From the NCBI GenBank assembly GCA_030655595.1, contig JAUSNQ010000002.1, positions 1-14,597 on the forward strand: a stretch of DNA of 14,597 bases, in the 5' to 3' direction. Position numbers and translations under genes: made by a program. Source of the DNA: Paludibacter sp. Lineage in GTDB: Bacteria > Bacteroidota > Bacteroidia > Bacteroidales > Paludibacteraceae. Within the stretch, counting starts at the first letter, position 1; every line of letters starts with the position of its first letter. Positions 7,130 to 14,597 of this stretch are shown in pieces. A model generated the notes under the pieces. It was not told where the DNA came from. It saw only the letters and a program-made list of their open reading frames with translations, and made no database searches.

Positions 7130-7137
7130 CAAAGTTA
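7130..7137 (-). promoter_or_regulatory. Candidate -7 box for the restriction-modification operon
   Basis: On the minus strand the sequence is TAACTTTG, an exact TAnnTTTG match, 43 bp before the ATG at 7087, giving a leader of roughly 35-40 nt. No TTTG is present at the usual 19-21 bp spacing, although TTTG occurs at shorter and longer distances. Confidence 0.45.
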
Positions 7138-7379
7138 TTACAATTATTCAAACCTTGTCGAATCAAATTGATTTTTTTATGAAAATTATCAATAGTTATA
7201 GAGTCCTATTAATCTAAACTTCAATTGTGCAGATTTTATTAAATAACTGGTAATAATCCTAAATGAGATCTAAGAAAAACCCTATATTTATCCTGTATAA
7301 TTGAAAATTCATCAGGCTAAAAAAGTGTATCCGGAGCATTTGTATGGTATGTGTGTAGATTATTAGAAAATCGTCTGCG

Positions 7380-7445
7380 GATGCTCTGTAGGTTAATTAC
7401 CGATGCTCTGCAACCTTTCTACAGATGCTCTGTAAGTGTACTGCC
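7380..7445 (+). repeat. Three tandem units with exact 22-bp period
   Basis: GATGCTCTGYA starts at 7380, 7402 and 7424, so the period is exactly 22 bp, near two helical turns. A T.C pair near the end of each unit (unit positions 19 and 21) is also kept. An inverted copy of the core hexamer, GAGCAT, lies at 7334-7339. CTGTAG (7386-7391) can pair with CTACAG (7419-7424), so transcripts could also fold. The array lies just past the photolyase stop on the minus strand. It is too short and lacks separate spacers, so it is not CRISPR. Iterated protein-binding sites or a structured transcript end are the main options. Confidence 0.55.
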
Positions 7446-7518
7446 TACTATCGGTAACTGTCATTTGACCCTATTAAATGACTGAACATAACAGATCAAT
7501 TGCTTCGGTATGTAAGTC

Positions 7519-8862
7519 CTAAAAGTTATTGAGCGCAGTTTTAAAAACCTGCAATACTCTTTCTCTCGCAAATTGATGGTCAACCATTGGTTTGGGATAA
7601 TCCTTTTCATGTAAATTGTCGACCCATTTGTTTATGTAAACAAATTGAGGATCAAACTTTTTTATCTGTTCTGTAGGGTTAAATACCCTGAAATAGGGGG
7701 CAGCATCGCAGCCACAACCGGCCGACCACTGCCAATTGCCATTATTCGACGATAATTCGTAATCCAAAAGTTTTTCAGCAAAATAGGCTTCACCCCAACG
7801 CCAGTCGATTAATAAATGTTTGGTTAAAAAGCTCGCAACAATCATTCTCACCCTGTTGTGCATGAAACCGGTTGCATTTAACTCTCTCATTCCTGCATCA
7901 ACAATGGGATATCCGGTATTACCCATGCACCATCGCTTGAATTCATCTTCATTGTTTCTCCAGATGATTTGGTCGTATTTTTTCTTAAAACTGTTATTTA
8001 CAACGTATGGGAAATGATACAATATCATCATGAAAAATTCCCTCCAAATTAATTCATTCAACCATATTTCGTTTAATTTTAGAGCAAGCTGAACCAATTC
8101 CCGAATGCTCACAGTTCCAAAACGAAGGTGTACGCTTAAATTTGAAGTCCCTTGCAGCGAAGGAAAATTGCGTGTTTCGTGATACTCTTTGATAATCTTT
8201 ACATCGATATTTGGCTGTTGATTGGAGATTTTGATATCTGTAAAACCAATTTCAGGAAGTGTTGGAATATGAAATGATTTGGTTTTGTAAAGATTTTTCA
8301 ATAGATCCTGACTCGGGAATGACTTCACTGCTGCTTCATTCACTTTTTGCTTCCACACTTTTGAATAGGGTGTGAAGATGGTATAGGGTTTTCCATCAGA
8401 CTTTAACACTTCGGATTTTTCAAAAATGACCTGGTCTTTGAAGGTATGAAAAGGAATATTGCGTTGATTCAAAAAGTCAGCAATCATTAAATCCCGTTCT
8501 ATCGAATGGGGTTCGTAATCGTGATTTGCATATACAGCAGATATTGAATAACTTAGGGCTAATTGCTCAAATACCTCCAGGGGTTTTCCAGTTAATACCA
8601 ATAAGGAGCTGCCCTCTTTTATTAATTCATCTTGCAGTTTGATGAGTGCATGATGTATGAAGCTAACCCGCTTGTCCTTTTTATCAGATAATTTACTGAG
8701 GATTTCAGTGTCGAAAATAAAAATGGGTAATACCGAAGCATGGTTGTTCAAGGCTTCAAACAGACCTTTGTTGTCATGCAACCTTAAATCTCTTCGAAAC
8801 CAGCAAATTGTAATGCTTGTTTTGATTGAATGATCAGTAGTTGTAATATTGATGTGTTTCAT
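7519..8862 (-). CDS. phr: Deoxyribodipyrimidine photo-lyase (class I photolyase/cryptochrome family)
   Basis: A 447-residue flavoprotein that uses blue light to split pyrimidine dimers in DNA. The N-terminal Rossmann-type antenna domain begins at about residue 17 (ITICWFRRDLRLHDN) and the FAD-binding helical domain fills the C-terminal half. Conserved blocks are LIWREFF (271-277), NTGYPIVDAGMREL (315-328), MHNRVRM (334-340), DWRWGE (353-358) and NNGNWQW (373-379) followed by GCGCDAAPYFR. By alignment to E. coli PhrB the electron-transfer tryptophans are W311, W354 and W377, the flavin-contacting Asn is N373 and the lesion-stacking Trp is W273. The first 15 residues are a non-conserved extension, but no later start exists before the conserved core. 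Transcribed alone, with a promoter at 8876-8907. The substrate is most likely CPD; family members acting on other lesions cannot be fully excluded. Confidence 0.95.
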   Translation of the reverse strand: MKHINITTTDHSIKTSITICWFRRDLRLHDNKGLFEALNNHASVLPIFIFDTEILSKLSDKKDKRVSFIHHALIKLQDELIKEGSSLLVLTGKPLEVFEQLALSYSISAVYANHDYEPHSIERDLMIADFLNQRNIPFHTFKDQVIFEKSEVLKSDGKPYTIFTPYSKVWKQKVNEAAVKSFPSQDLLKNLYKTKSFHIPTLPEIGFTDIKISNQQPNIDVKIIKEYHETRNFPSLQGTSNLSVHLRFGTVSIRELVQLALKLNEIWLNELIWREFFMMILYHFPYVVNNSFKKKYDQIIWRNNEDEFKRWCMGNTGYPIVDAGMRELNATGFMHNRVRMIVASFLTKHLLIDWRWGEAYFAEKLLDYELSSNNGNWQWSAGCGCDAAPYFRVFNPTEQIKKFDPQFVYINKWVDNLHEKDYPKPMVDHQFARERVLQVFKTALNNF

Positions 8863-8875
8863 TTGAAAATTTTAC

Positions 8876-8907
8876 CAAATGTATAGATAATATGTTTAAT
8901 GAACAAT
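8876..8907 (-). promoter_or_regulatory. Candidate promoter of the photolyase gene
   Basis: On the minus strand TACATTTG (8876-8883) fits TAnnTTTG, and ATTG (8904-8907, three of four to TTTG) lies 20 bp upstream, the normal spacing. It would start transcription only about 7 nt before the ATG at 8862, a very short leader; either the messenger is nearly leaderless or the match is partly fortuitous. Confidence 0.45.
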
Positions 8908-9132
8908 TTTTATTGCTAACTATTATCATCCTTAATGTTGCGAAGAAACTAAGAATATTTTCATAACCGTATGAAAATCTTGCCCCATGCGGAGAAGTAC
9001 GTGAAGTTTAGGAAATAATACGGATAATCTTTTAAAATTAATTTAAGTATTTTGTCCGTGTGTGAATAACGTAAATTTTCTTGCAAATTTTGTAACATTT
9101 AGAAAAATAAATTGTGTTACTTTTGAGTTGAA

Positions 9133-10722
9133 ATGAAAAAGAAAGTATTTTTGCAAATTATATTGGGGATTGCAGCTTTTATGCTGTTGCTTATGCTCTT
9201 AACAAAAGGGGTTGTTGAACCTTGGATAGGAAAAAAAATTCAGACTTCCTTAAATGAGAAATCGGATGATTTCCTGATAAAAATTGAAAAGGTTCATGTT
9301 TCTATCCTTCGTTCGGGTATTGAACTTGAAAATATTACCCTACAATCTAAATCAGAAAATGAGGGACAATCTGGTTTATACGGAGAAATTGAATCTGTTA
9401 AATTCAAAGGCATCCATCTCATAAAAGCTTTTTTCAGGAAGGATATCGACATCAAGGAAGTCGATGTTTTTAACAGTCGCTTAACAGGAATCTATGCAAT
9501 GCAGAAGAAGAACGCCGGAGCGAACGTTTCGCCGGTAAATATTAGGATTGAAAACCTGTTTTTTGATCAGTTTTTTGTTGACCTGAAAGATACTGCAACA
9601 GCGCAAACTTATTTTGTAGAAGATGGCATTTTAAAATTATATGATATCCACGTTGACAAACAAGACACGATATCGACTGATATTTTTGGTCAATTTGATT
9701 TGGATTTGCCTGAATTTAAAACAGTTACTGCCGACAGTTTGTATACGTTTACCGCAGTCGGAATAAATTATTCGGCAACTTCGAAGATACTGACGGCCGA
9801 CAGTTTTGCGATGCAGCCAAATTACACTGAATATGGGTTCACTGACCAAAGCCAATTTATAACGAGTCGTTTTGAAGGCAGATTCAGCCAGTTATCCTTT
9901 TACGATTTTTCCGCCCCGGACTTTGTTAAGTCAGGCAAAATGACAAGTTCATATATTGAAATCGGGGAAGCAGAGCTGCATGTATTTCGCGATAAACGAA
10001 AAATAGATCGGCATATCATAAAGCCCACATTCCAGGAGATGTTTTATAATTACCCAGGTACTTTGAACATTGATTCAATCGGTATTTTACACGCAAATAT
10101 TGTTTATTCCGTACATGCAGAAAAGTCAATCGAAAAAGGAAGTATAAGTTTTAACGAAATTGATGCAAAGATTTACAAAATTACCAACGACACCATTTAC
10201 AAAACGGAAAAAGCCTATTTGGAATTGAAAGCGAATGCTTTGTTGATGGGCAAGGGTAAAGTTGTCGTTTCATTAAAATCCAGACTTTTCGATAAACAGA
10301 ATACCTTTGCAGTGCATGGTACGGTGTCGGAAATGGAGGCATCGGCACTGAATTCCATAGTAGAGAAAATCTCTTTCATATCCATCACAAGAGGTAATAT
10401 AAATGGATTTAATTTCAGTTTCTCGGCAAACAATACGCAAGCAACCGGTACTTTGAGACTGCTTTACGAGGGATTGAAATTTGAAATATTAAATAAACAA
10501 ACAGGCGAATCCACCGCGCTTGCAGAACAGGTAAAATCCTTGATTGCCAATATGATTGTGCTCGAATCGAACCCAATACCGGGCGAAGCAGTGAGGCCGG
10601 GAATTATTGAATATGAAAGAGACCCCGAAAAATTTCTGTTTAATTACGTTGTCAAGGCACTCATGTCGGGATTAAAGACAAGTGTTACAAAAACGAAAAG
10701 CCCAAAGAAATCAAAGAAATAG
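9133..10722 (+). CDS. Membrane-anchored AsmA-like protein of unknown function
   Basis: A 529-residue protein with one N-terminal hydrophobic segment (about residues 5-24, after MKKK), best read as an inner-membrane anchor with the rest in the periplasm. The large domain is beta-rich with the alternating pattern and the repeated short elements (IEKVHVSI, IELENITL, IDIKEVDVFNSRL) typical of AsmA/DUF748-type proteins, which belong with TamB in the bridge-like lipid-transport or envelope-assembly superfamily. That assignment is from pattern, not from a diagnostic motif. The C-terminus is very Lys-rich (KTKSPKKSKK). The gene is alone on the plus strand, divergent from the photolyase and convergent with ilvC. 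The start ATG is the first in frame; there is no good ribosome site. It is plausibly involved in the outer envelope, with no specific substrate implied. Confidence 0.65.
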   Translation: MKKKVFLQIILGIAAFMLLLMLLTKGVVEPWIGKKIQTSLNEKSDDFLIKIEKVHVSILRSGIELENITLQSKSENEGQSGLYGEIESVKFKGIHLIKAFFRKDIDIKEVDVFNSRLTGIYAMQKKNAGANVSPVNIRIENLFFDQFFVDLKDTATAQTYFVEDGILKLYDIHVDKQDTISTDIFGQFDLDLPEFKTVTADSLYTFTAVGINYSATSKILTADSFAMQPNYTEYGFTDQSQFITSRFEGRFSQLSFYDFSAPDFVKSGKMTSSYIEIGEAELHVFRDKRKIDRHIIKPTFQEMFYNYPGTLNIDSIGILHANIVYSVHAEKSIEKGSISFNEIDAKIYKITNDTIYKTEKAYLELKANALLMGKGKVVVSLKSRLFDKQNTFAVHGTVSEMEASALNSIVEKISFISITRGNINGFNFSFSANNTQATGTLRLLYEGLKFEILNKQTGESTALAEQVKSLIANMIVLESNPIPGEAVRPGIIEYERDPEKFLFNYVVKALMSGLKTSVTKTKSPKKSKK

Positions 10723-10921
10723 AAAAATGAATGATTTCAATCGAATCAGTCAAGGCTATGCGATATGAGGCTACAAATATAAAATTCAAGTATAAATTTT
10801 CACAGAATGAATAAACAAAAACAGGTGCACAGTTTTTAATCTGTACACCTGTTTGTATCAATCATTTCGTTCGACTTATCAACTGAATTTATGCCACCTG
10901 ATAAGCGGGTTGTTTTGATGA
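10723..10921. other. Convergent intergenic region
   Basis: Between the AsmA-like gene (+) and ilvC (-). It contains the terminator described separately and, nearer ilvC, a loose inverted repeat CTTATCA ... TGATAAG (about 10876-10904) with a long loop, of unclear meaning. No gene is seen. Confidence 0.5.
10819..10854 (-). terminator. Intrinsic terminator of the ilv operon
   Basis: AAACAGGTG pairs fully with CACCTGTTT (9 bp), continued after one C-A mismatch by ACAG/CTGT (4 bp), with an 8-nt loop at 10833-10840. On the minus strand the hairpin is followed by a T-rich run (TTTTTGTTT within 10810-10823, overlapping the stem foot), as expected for termination of ilvC transcripts. In the plus direction no U tract follows, so it would act poorly for the convergent gene. 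Confidence 0.8.
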
Positions 10922-12400
10922 CTATTCAATGATTTTTTTCATCGCTGTCATGGCAGCACGCAATTCTGCTCCACAAACTTCAACAGAGTGGTTGCGGATG
11001 GCTGCGTTTACCTGAACGAGTTCGAAGTTGTCGACATGACCGGTTTTGCCATCGTTGTAATTTTTGCCGATGATGCAAGTACTAACTTTACTCATGAAGT
11101 CGGCCAACAGTGGTTTACAGGCATGGTCGAATAAATAACAACCGTATTCAGCCGTGTCAGAAATTACGCGGTTCATTTCGAACAGTTTTTTGCGGGCAAT
11201 GGTGTTGGCAATCAACGGAGTTTCGTGCAATGACTCATAATAAGCCGATGCAGGTTTCATACCCGATTTTGTCATCATTTCGTAAGCCAGTTCTACGCCT
11301 GATTTAACGAATGCAACCATCAATACACCATTGTCGAAATACTCTTGCTCAGCAATTTCCATGTTGCCGGCAGGTGTTTTTTCGAAATCGGTTTCACCGG
11401 TAGCTGCACGCCAAGCCAACAGGTTTTTGTCGCCATTCGCCCAGTCTTCCATCATGGTGCGGGAGAATTCACCCGATAAAATATCATCCATGTGTTTTGC
11501 AAACAAGGGTGTCATGATTTCTTTGAGTTCTTCAGCTAATTTGTAAGCTTTTATTTTTGCAGGGTTCGACAAGCGATCCATCATGTGTGTGATACCACCG
11601 ATTTTCAAAGCTTCGGTAATAACTTCCCAGCCGTATTGTACAAATTTTGAAGCGTATGCTTTGTCGATTCCTTTTTCAACCATCTTATTGAAAGAAAGGA
11701 TAGAACCGGTTTGTAATAAACCGCAAAGAATGGTTTGTTCGCCCATCAAATCGGATTTTACTTCCGCAACAAAAGATGAGTGCAATACACCAGCTTTGTG
11801 ACCGCCAGTCCCAACGCAATAAGCTTTGGCAATTTCTAATCCGTCGCCGTTCGGGTCATTGTCGAGGTGGACTGCAATCAAAGTAGGAACACCAAAACCG
11901 CGTAAATACTCAGCACGAAGTTCAGACGCCGGAGATTTAGGAGCAACCATGATAACCGTCAAGTCCTCGCGGATTTGAATGCCTTCTTCCACGATGTTGA
12001 AACCGTGAGAGTAGGAGAGACAAGCCCCTTTTTTCATCAAAGGCATGATTTGATTCACAACTGGCGTATGGTATTTGTCAGGAGTTAAATTCAATATCAA
12101 ATCACCTTTTGGAATCATGTTTTCGATGGTATCTACTTCAAATTTGTTTTCAATAACATTTTGATAAGATACCTGATTCTCGTCGATTTCAACTTTTCGA
12201 AGTGCATAAGCTACATCCAAACCGCTGTCGCGCATGTTCAGTCCTTGAGCCAATCCCTGTGCACCACAACCTACAACCACGATTTTTTTACCGATCAGTT
12301 TGTTTACTCCGTCAGCGAATTCGCTGCTTGCCATAAAATCACATTTTCCCAGTTCCTGAACTTTCAGGCGGTGTGGAAGTGAACTAAAATAATTTGCCAT
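10922..12400 (-). CDS. ilvC: Ketol-acid reductoisomerase, class II (long form)
   Basis: A 492-residue enzyme that isomerises and reduces acetolactate or acetohydroxybutyrate in valine, leucine and isoleucine synthesis. E. coli IlvC is 491 residues and the numbering agrees almost exactly. The Rossmann motif GCGAQG is at 44-49; the metal and substrate ligands are D217 and E221 (SDLMGEQ), E389 (YESLHE) and E393 in the second half of the duplicated knotted domain, the duplication that makes this the class II form. The cofactor loop after ALRK (66-69) reads [11 protein letters not shown]68 and S78 are kept, but position 76 is Gln where E. coli has Arg, and position 110 is Tyr where E. coli has Gln. 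The gene is last in the ilv operon, 85 bp after ilvN with no separate -7 box visible, and is followed by a strong terminator. Catalytic residues all appear present. Confidence 0.97.
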   Translation of the reverse strand: MANYFSSLPHRLKVQELGKCDFMASSEFADGVNKLIGKKIVVVGCGAQGLAQGLNMRDSGLDVAYALRKVEIDENQVSYQNVIENKFEVDTIENMIPKGDLILNLTPDKYHTPVVNQIMPLMKKGACLSYSHGFNIVEEGIQIREDLTVIMVAPKSPASELRAEYLRGFGVPTLIAVHLDNDPNGDGLEIAKAYCVGTGGHKAGVLHSSFVAEVKSDLMGEQTILCGLLQTGSILSFNKMVEKGIDKAYASKFVQYGWEVITEALKIGGITHMMDRLSNPAKIKAYKLAEELKEIMTPLFAKHMDDILSGEFSRTMMEDWANGDKNLLAWRAATGETDFEKTPAGNMEIAEQEYFDNGVLMVAFVKSGVELAYEMMTKSGMKPASAYYESLHETPLIANTIARKKLFEMNRVISDTAEYGCYLFDHACKPLLADFMSKVSTCIIGKNYNDGKTGHVDNFELVQVNAAIRNHSVEVCGAELRAAMTAMKKIIE

Positions 12401-12485
12401 TTTTGTGTTGTTAAAATAAATTTTGTGTAAAATTAGTGTATTTTATCGGTTGAATATCAATCGATGTATATTTAAATGATTATTG

Positions 12486-13022
12486 TTATTCGAATTTTTT
12501 CAAATTTTCGAGCATGTCGGTCAATCTTTCGACTTTCGACTTGGTAATAGCCACCCGTCCCGAACGAATAAACTGCAGTACGCCAACCGTATTGCTTAAT
12601 TCTTCGAAAAATCTTTGGGTTTCTTCATAATGTCCGGTTTTTTGAAAAACAACAAAAGTTTCGTTCATTTCCAAAACACTTGCATTATAAACACGGATAA
12701 TATTCTCTATGGATCCTAAAGCCAGCAATTTATCTGTTGCAATTTTGTATAGTGCAATTTCCTGATAAACCAAATCATCGTCGGTATTGTAATAGGATTT
12801 CAGAATGTCAACCCGTTTGTCAATTTGTTTGACCACTTTTTCGACTACATCCTCTGTCGAATAGACTGTGATGGTAAACTTGTGTATGCCTTTCAATGCC
12901 GAAGGTGAAACTGAAAGCGTTTCGATATTCAGTGCCCGACGCGTGAAAATAATGGTGATTTGATTTAACAAACCGACCGTATTTTCTGAAAAAACTGTGA
13001 TTGTATATAATGTATTTTCCAT
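12486..13022 (-). CDS. ilvN: Acetolactate synthase small (regulatory) subunit
   Basis: A 178-residue regulatory subunit of acetohydroxyacid synthase. The N-terminal ACT domain (about 4-80) starts YTITVFSENTVGLLNQITIIF and continues with RRALNIETLSVSPS, the region where valine binds in the IlvH/IlvN family to give feedback inhibition. A second alpha/beta domain (about 90-165) follows. The length is like E. coli IlvH (163) rather than the short IlvN. It lies 43 bp after ilvB and 85 bp before ilvC on the same strand, so the three are likely co-transcribed. The symbol ilvN is used by position; ilvH would serve equally. The start ATG at 13022 is the only one giving a full ACT domain. Confidence 0.93.
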   Translation of the reverse strand: MENTLYTITVFSENTVGLLNQITIIFTRRALNIETLSVSPSALKGIHKFTITVYSTEDVVEKVVKQIDKRVDILKSYYNTDDDLVYQEIALYKIATDKLLALGSIENIIRVYNASVLEMNETFVVFQKTGHYEETQRFFEELSNTVGVLQFIRSGRVAITKSKVERLTDMLENLKKFE

Positions 13023-13065
13023 TTTAATTGCTTTTTATGAATTTGAGAAATATGAATTTTTATGA

Positions 13066-14597
13066 TTAACCCAGCAGGATATCAGTTACTCCGGCACCAG
13101 CAGGCATCATGGGGTAAACCATTCCTTTTTTCTCAACACTTACTACCAACAGATAAGGTTTATCATCTTTCAGCATATCGGCAATAGCAGCATCTAAATC
13201 TTTGCGTTCAAGAACCTCAGTTCCATCAATTTTATAAGCTTTTGCAATGGCAATGAAGTCTGGATTTTGCATTTCGGTAAACGAATAACGTTCTTCAAAA
13301 AACATTTCCTGCCACTGGCGAACCATACCGAGGAAATGATTATTCAGGATAATCATTTTCACACCGATTTGCTCCTGCATGATGGTACCCAATTCCTGGA
13401 TGGTCATTTGAAAACCGCCATCACCGCTGAACATACAAACCGTACGTTCAGGAGCTCCAATTTTTGCCCCCATGGCAGCCGGAATACCAAATCCCATGGT
13501 TCCAAGTCCCCCTGAAGTAATCAAACTCCTGGTTTGGGTATATTTTGAATACCGGGCAGCCATCATCTGATTCTGACCTACGTCGGTAACGATTACCGCT
13601 TTGTGATCAGTTGCTTCCGAAATTCTGCGGATTACCTCACCCATGGTTATTTCGCCCGATTCAGGATACAATTCATGTTGAATTACTTTTTCGTTTTCCT
13701 GATCATCGTATTCCTGAAACGATTGAATCCATTCAGTATGTTTTGCGGACTTCAATTTGGCTGTTAAAGCTGGAAGGGTTTCTTTTGCACTTCCCAACAC
13801 AGGCGCATCTGCTTTTACGTTTTTATTAATTTCCGCCATGTCGATGTCAAGATGAACTATTTTTGCTTGTTTTGCATAAGAATTCAAGTTGCCGGTAACA
13901 CGGTCGTCGAAACGCATGCCAATAGCAATCAATACATCACATTCATTGGTTTTCATGTTGGGAGCTACGTTCCCGTGCATGCCCAGAAAACCTTTGTTCA
14001 GCGGGAAATCCGTCGGCATGGCCGAAGCACCCAGCAAAGTCCAGGCAGCCGGGATATCCGCTTTTTCCAGAAACTCTTTCAATTCTGCTTCAGCACCTGA
14101 TAACACAACACCCTGACCGACTAATGCATAAGGTCTTTTTGCCTTGTTAATCAGTTCCGCTGCAGCAACAATCTGTTGCTCATTCACTTCCGGAATCGGA
14201 ATGTAACTGCGGATATAAGTACAAGGTTTATATTCAAATTCAATTTCCTGAAATTGAGCATTCTTGGTGATGTCCAAAACTACAGGTCCCGGGCGACCGC
14301 TATTCGCGATGTAAAAAGCACGAGCTACAGCCCAGGCGATATCTTCAGCTCTTCGAATCTGATACGCCCATTTGGTAATCGGTTGGGTAATTCCCACAAC
14401 ATCAATTTCCTGAAAAGCGTCAGTGCCCAAAAGCGGAGCACCAACTTGTCCGGTTATAACAATCAAAGGTGTACTGTCGAGCATGGCATCACTGATTCCG
14501 GTAACCGCATTGGTAGCGGCCGGACCGGAAGTCACCAGACAAACACCCGTTTTGCCGGATACGCGTGCATAGCCTTGCGCAGCATGTGTAGCACCTT
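13066..14597 (-). CDS. ilvB: Acetolactate synthase large (catalytic) subunit, partial
   Basis: Thiamine-diphosphate enzyme that condenses two pyruvates, or pyruvate with 2-oxobutyrate. 509 residues are visible and the frame stays open to the window edge (GATHAAQGYARVSG before VTSGPAATNAV), so roughly the first 50 or more residues, including the catalytic glutamate region, lie outside. The GTG at 14535 is an internal valine, not a start. Visible regions are the end of the PYR domain with SGPAATN and GQVG, the central domain with GMRFDDRVTGN, and the PP domain with the ThDP/Mg motif GDGGFQMTIQELGTI ending in ILNN, then HFLGMVRQWQ. Nothing abnormal is seen. It is upstream of ilvN and ilvC in the same operon. 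Confidence 0.97.
   Translation of the reverse strand, partial: GATHAAQGYARVSGKTGVCLVTSGPAATNAVTGISDAMLDSTPLIVITGQVGAPLLGTDAFQEIDVVGITQPITKWAYQIRRAEDIAWAVARAFYIANSGRPGPVVLDITKNAQFQEIEFEYKPCTYIRSYIPIPEVNEQQIVAAAELINKAKRPYALVGQGVVLSGAEAELKEFLEKADIPAAWTLLGASAMPTDFPLNKGFLGMHGNVAPNMKTNECDVLIAIGMRFDDRVTGNLNSYAKQAKIVHLDIDMAEINKNVKADAPVLGSAKETLPALTAKLKSAKHTEWIQSFQEYDDQENEKVIQHELYPESGEITMGEVIRRISEATDHKAVIVTDVGQNQMMAARYSKYTQTRSLITSGGLGTMGFGIPAAMGAKIGAPERTVCMFSGDGGFQMTIQELGTIMQEQIGVKMIILNNHFLGMVRQWQEMFFEERYSFTEMQNPDFIAIAKAYKIDGTEVLERKDLDAAIADMLKDDKPYLLVVSVEKKGMVYPMMPAGAGVTDILLG

Larger units (their letters stand above)
7088..7518. other. Intergenic region between M gene and photolyase
   Basis: A 431-bp gap with no credible gene on either strand. 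It contains the probable promoter of the methyltransferase at its left end and the three-copy repeat at 7380-7434 at its right, downstream of the photolyase stop. The middle (7140-7320) is AT-rich with nothing I can name. The missing N-terminal part of the DUF1801 gene is not found here. Confidence 0.5.

Noticed and set aside
7380..7445. CRISPR-like array
   Set aside because: Only three 11-bp cores with 11-bp gaps, no spacers of normal length and no cas genes in the window.
7088..7518. Displaced N-terminus of the DUF1801 gene on the far side of the island
   Set aside because: The minus-strand frames here were read for an N-terminal helix of that family and nothing similar was found.
9089..9125. 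Bacteroidota promoter (TACTTTTG at 9118-9125) for the AsmA-like gene
   Set aside because: The -7 box fits, but the nearest upstream TTTG is 25 bp away and transcription would start within about 3 bp of the ATG, so I do not list it as a feature.
12401..12485. Independent ilvC promoter in the ilvN-ilvC gap
   Set aside because: No TAnnTTTG box is present on the minus strand in this gap, so co-transcription is the simpler reading.
11110..14116. Plus-strand open frames opposite the ilv genes
   Set aside because: All overlap strongly conserved enzymes on the minus strand; they are low-stop antisense frames without start signals or recognisable content.

Overview
The window looks like a chromosomal segment of a member of the Bacteroidota (class Bacteroidia or a close relative). 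The DNA is AT-rich, several genes are preceded by the TAnnTTTG -7 box typical of this phylum while Shine-Dalgarno sequences are mostly poor, and the branched-chain amino acid genes have the ilvB-ilvN-ilvC order with a long class II IlvC. No species can be named from the sequence alone.

Layout, left to right. (1) 1-1643: two adjacent minus-strand genes for small secreted paralogous proteins of unknown function, bracketed by copies of a 9-bp repeat, TGTAAGGGA. (2) 1644-3373: a minus-strand two-component pair, a receiver-histidine kinase without a sensor domain and a NarL/LuxR-type response regulator, overlapping by 4 bp behind a good Bacteroidota promoter. (3) 3466-7518: an island with accessory features. 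It holds a DUF1801 gene with its 5' end lost, an unrecognised 226-residue protein, a structured non-coding stretch that resembles a group II intron domain I remnant, and a HaeIII-like type II restriction-modification pair (M then R, 1-nt overlap) predicted to act at GGCC. By hand count the stretch 3681-7719 contains no GGCC at all. An open frame beyond the R gene may be its frameshifted original C-terminus. A three-copy 22-bp-period repeat lies between the island and the next gene. (4) 7519-8862: a DNA photolyase. (5) 9133-10722: a plus-strand membrane-anchored AsmA-like protein. (6) 10922-14597: the minus-strand ilvB (cut by the window edge), ilvN and ilvC genes, ending in a strong intrinsic terminator at 10819-10854.

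How they work together. IlvB/IlvN form acetohydroxyacid synthase and IlvC performs the next step, so the right end is one pathway operon. The methyltransferase and endonuclease form a self-contained defence module. The two-component pair may control the adjacent secreted-protein genes, but that rests on proximity and on the repeats only.

No wholly new system can be demonstrated. The observations most worth testing are the possible R-gene frameshift, the intron-like remnant, the GGCC desert over the island, the periodic repeat downstream of the photolyase, and the unusual cofactor-loop residues of IlvC.
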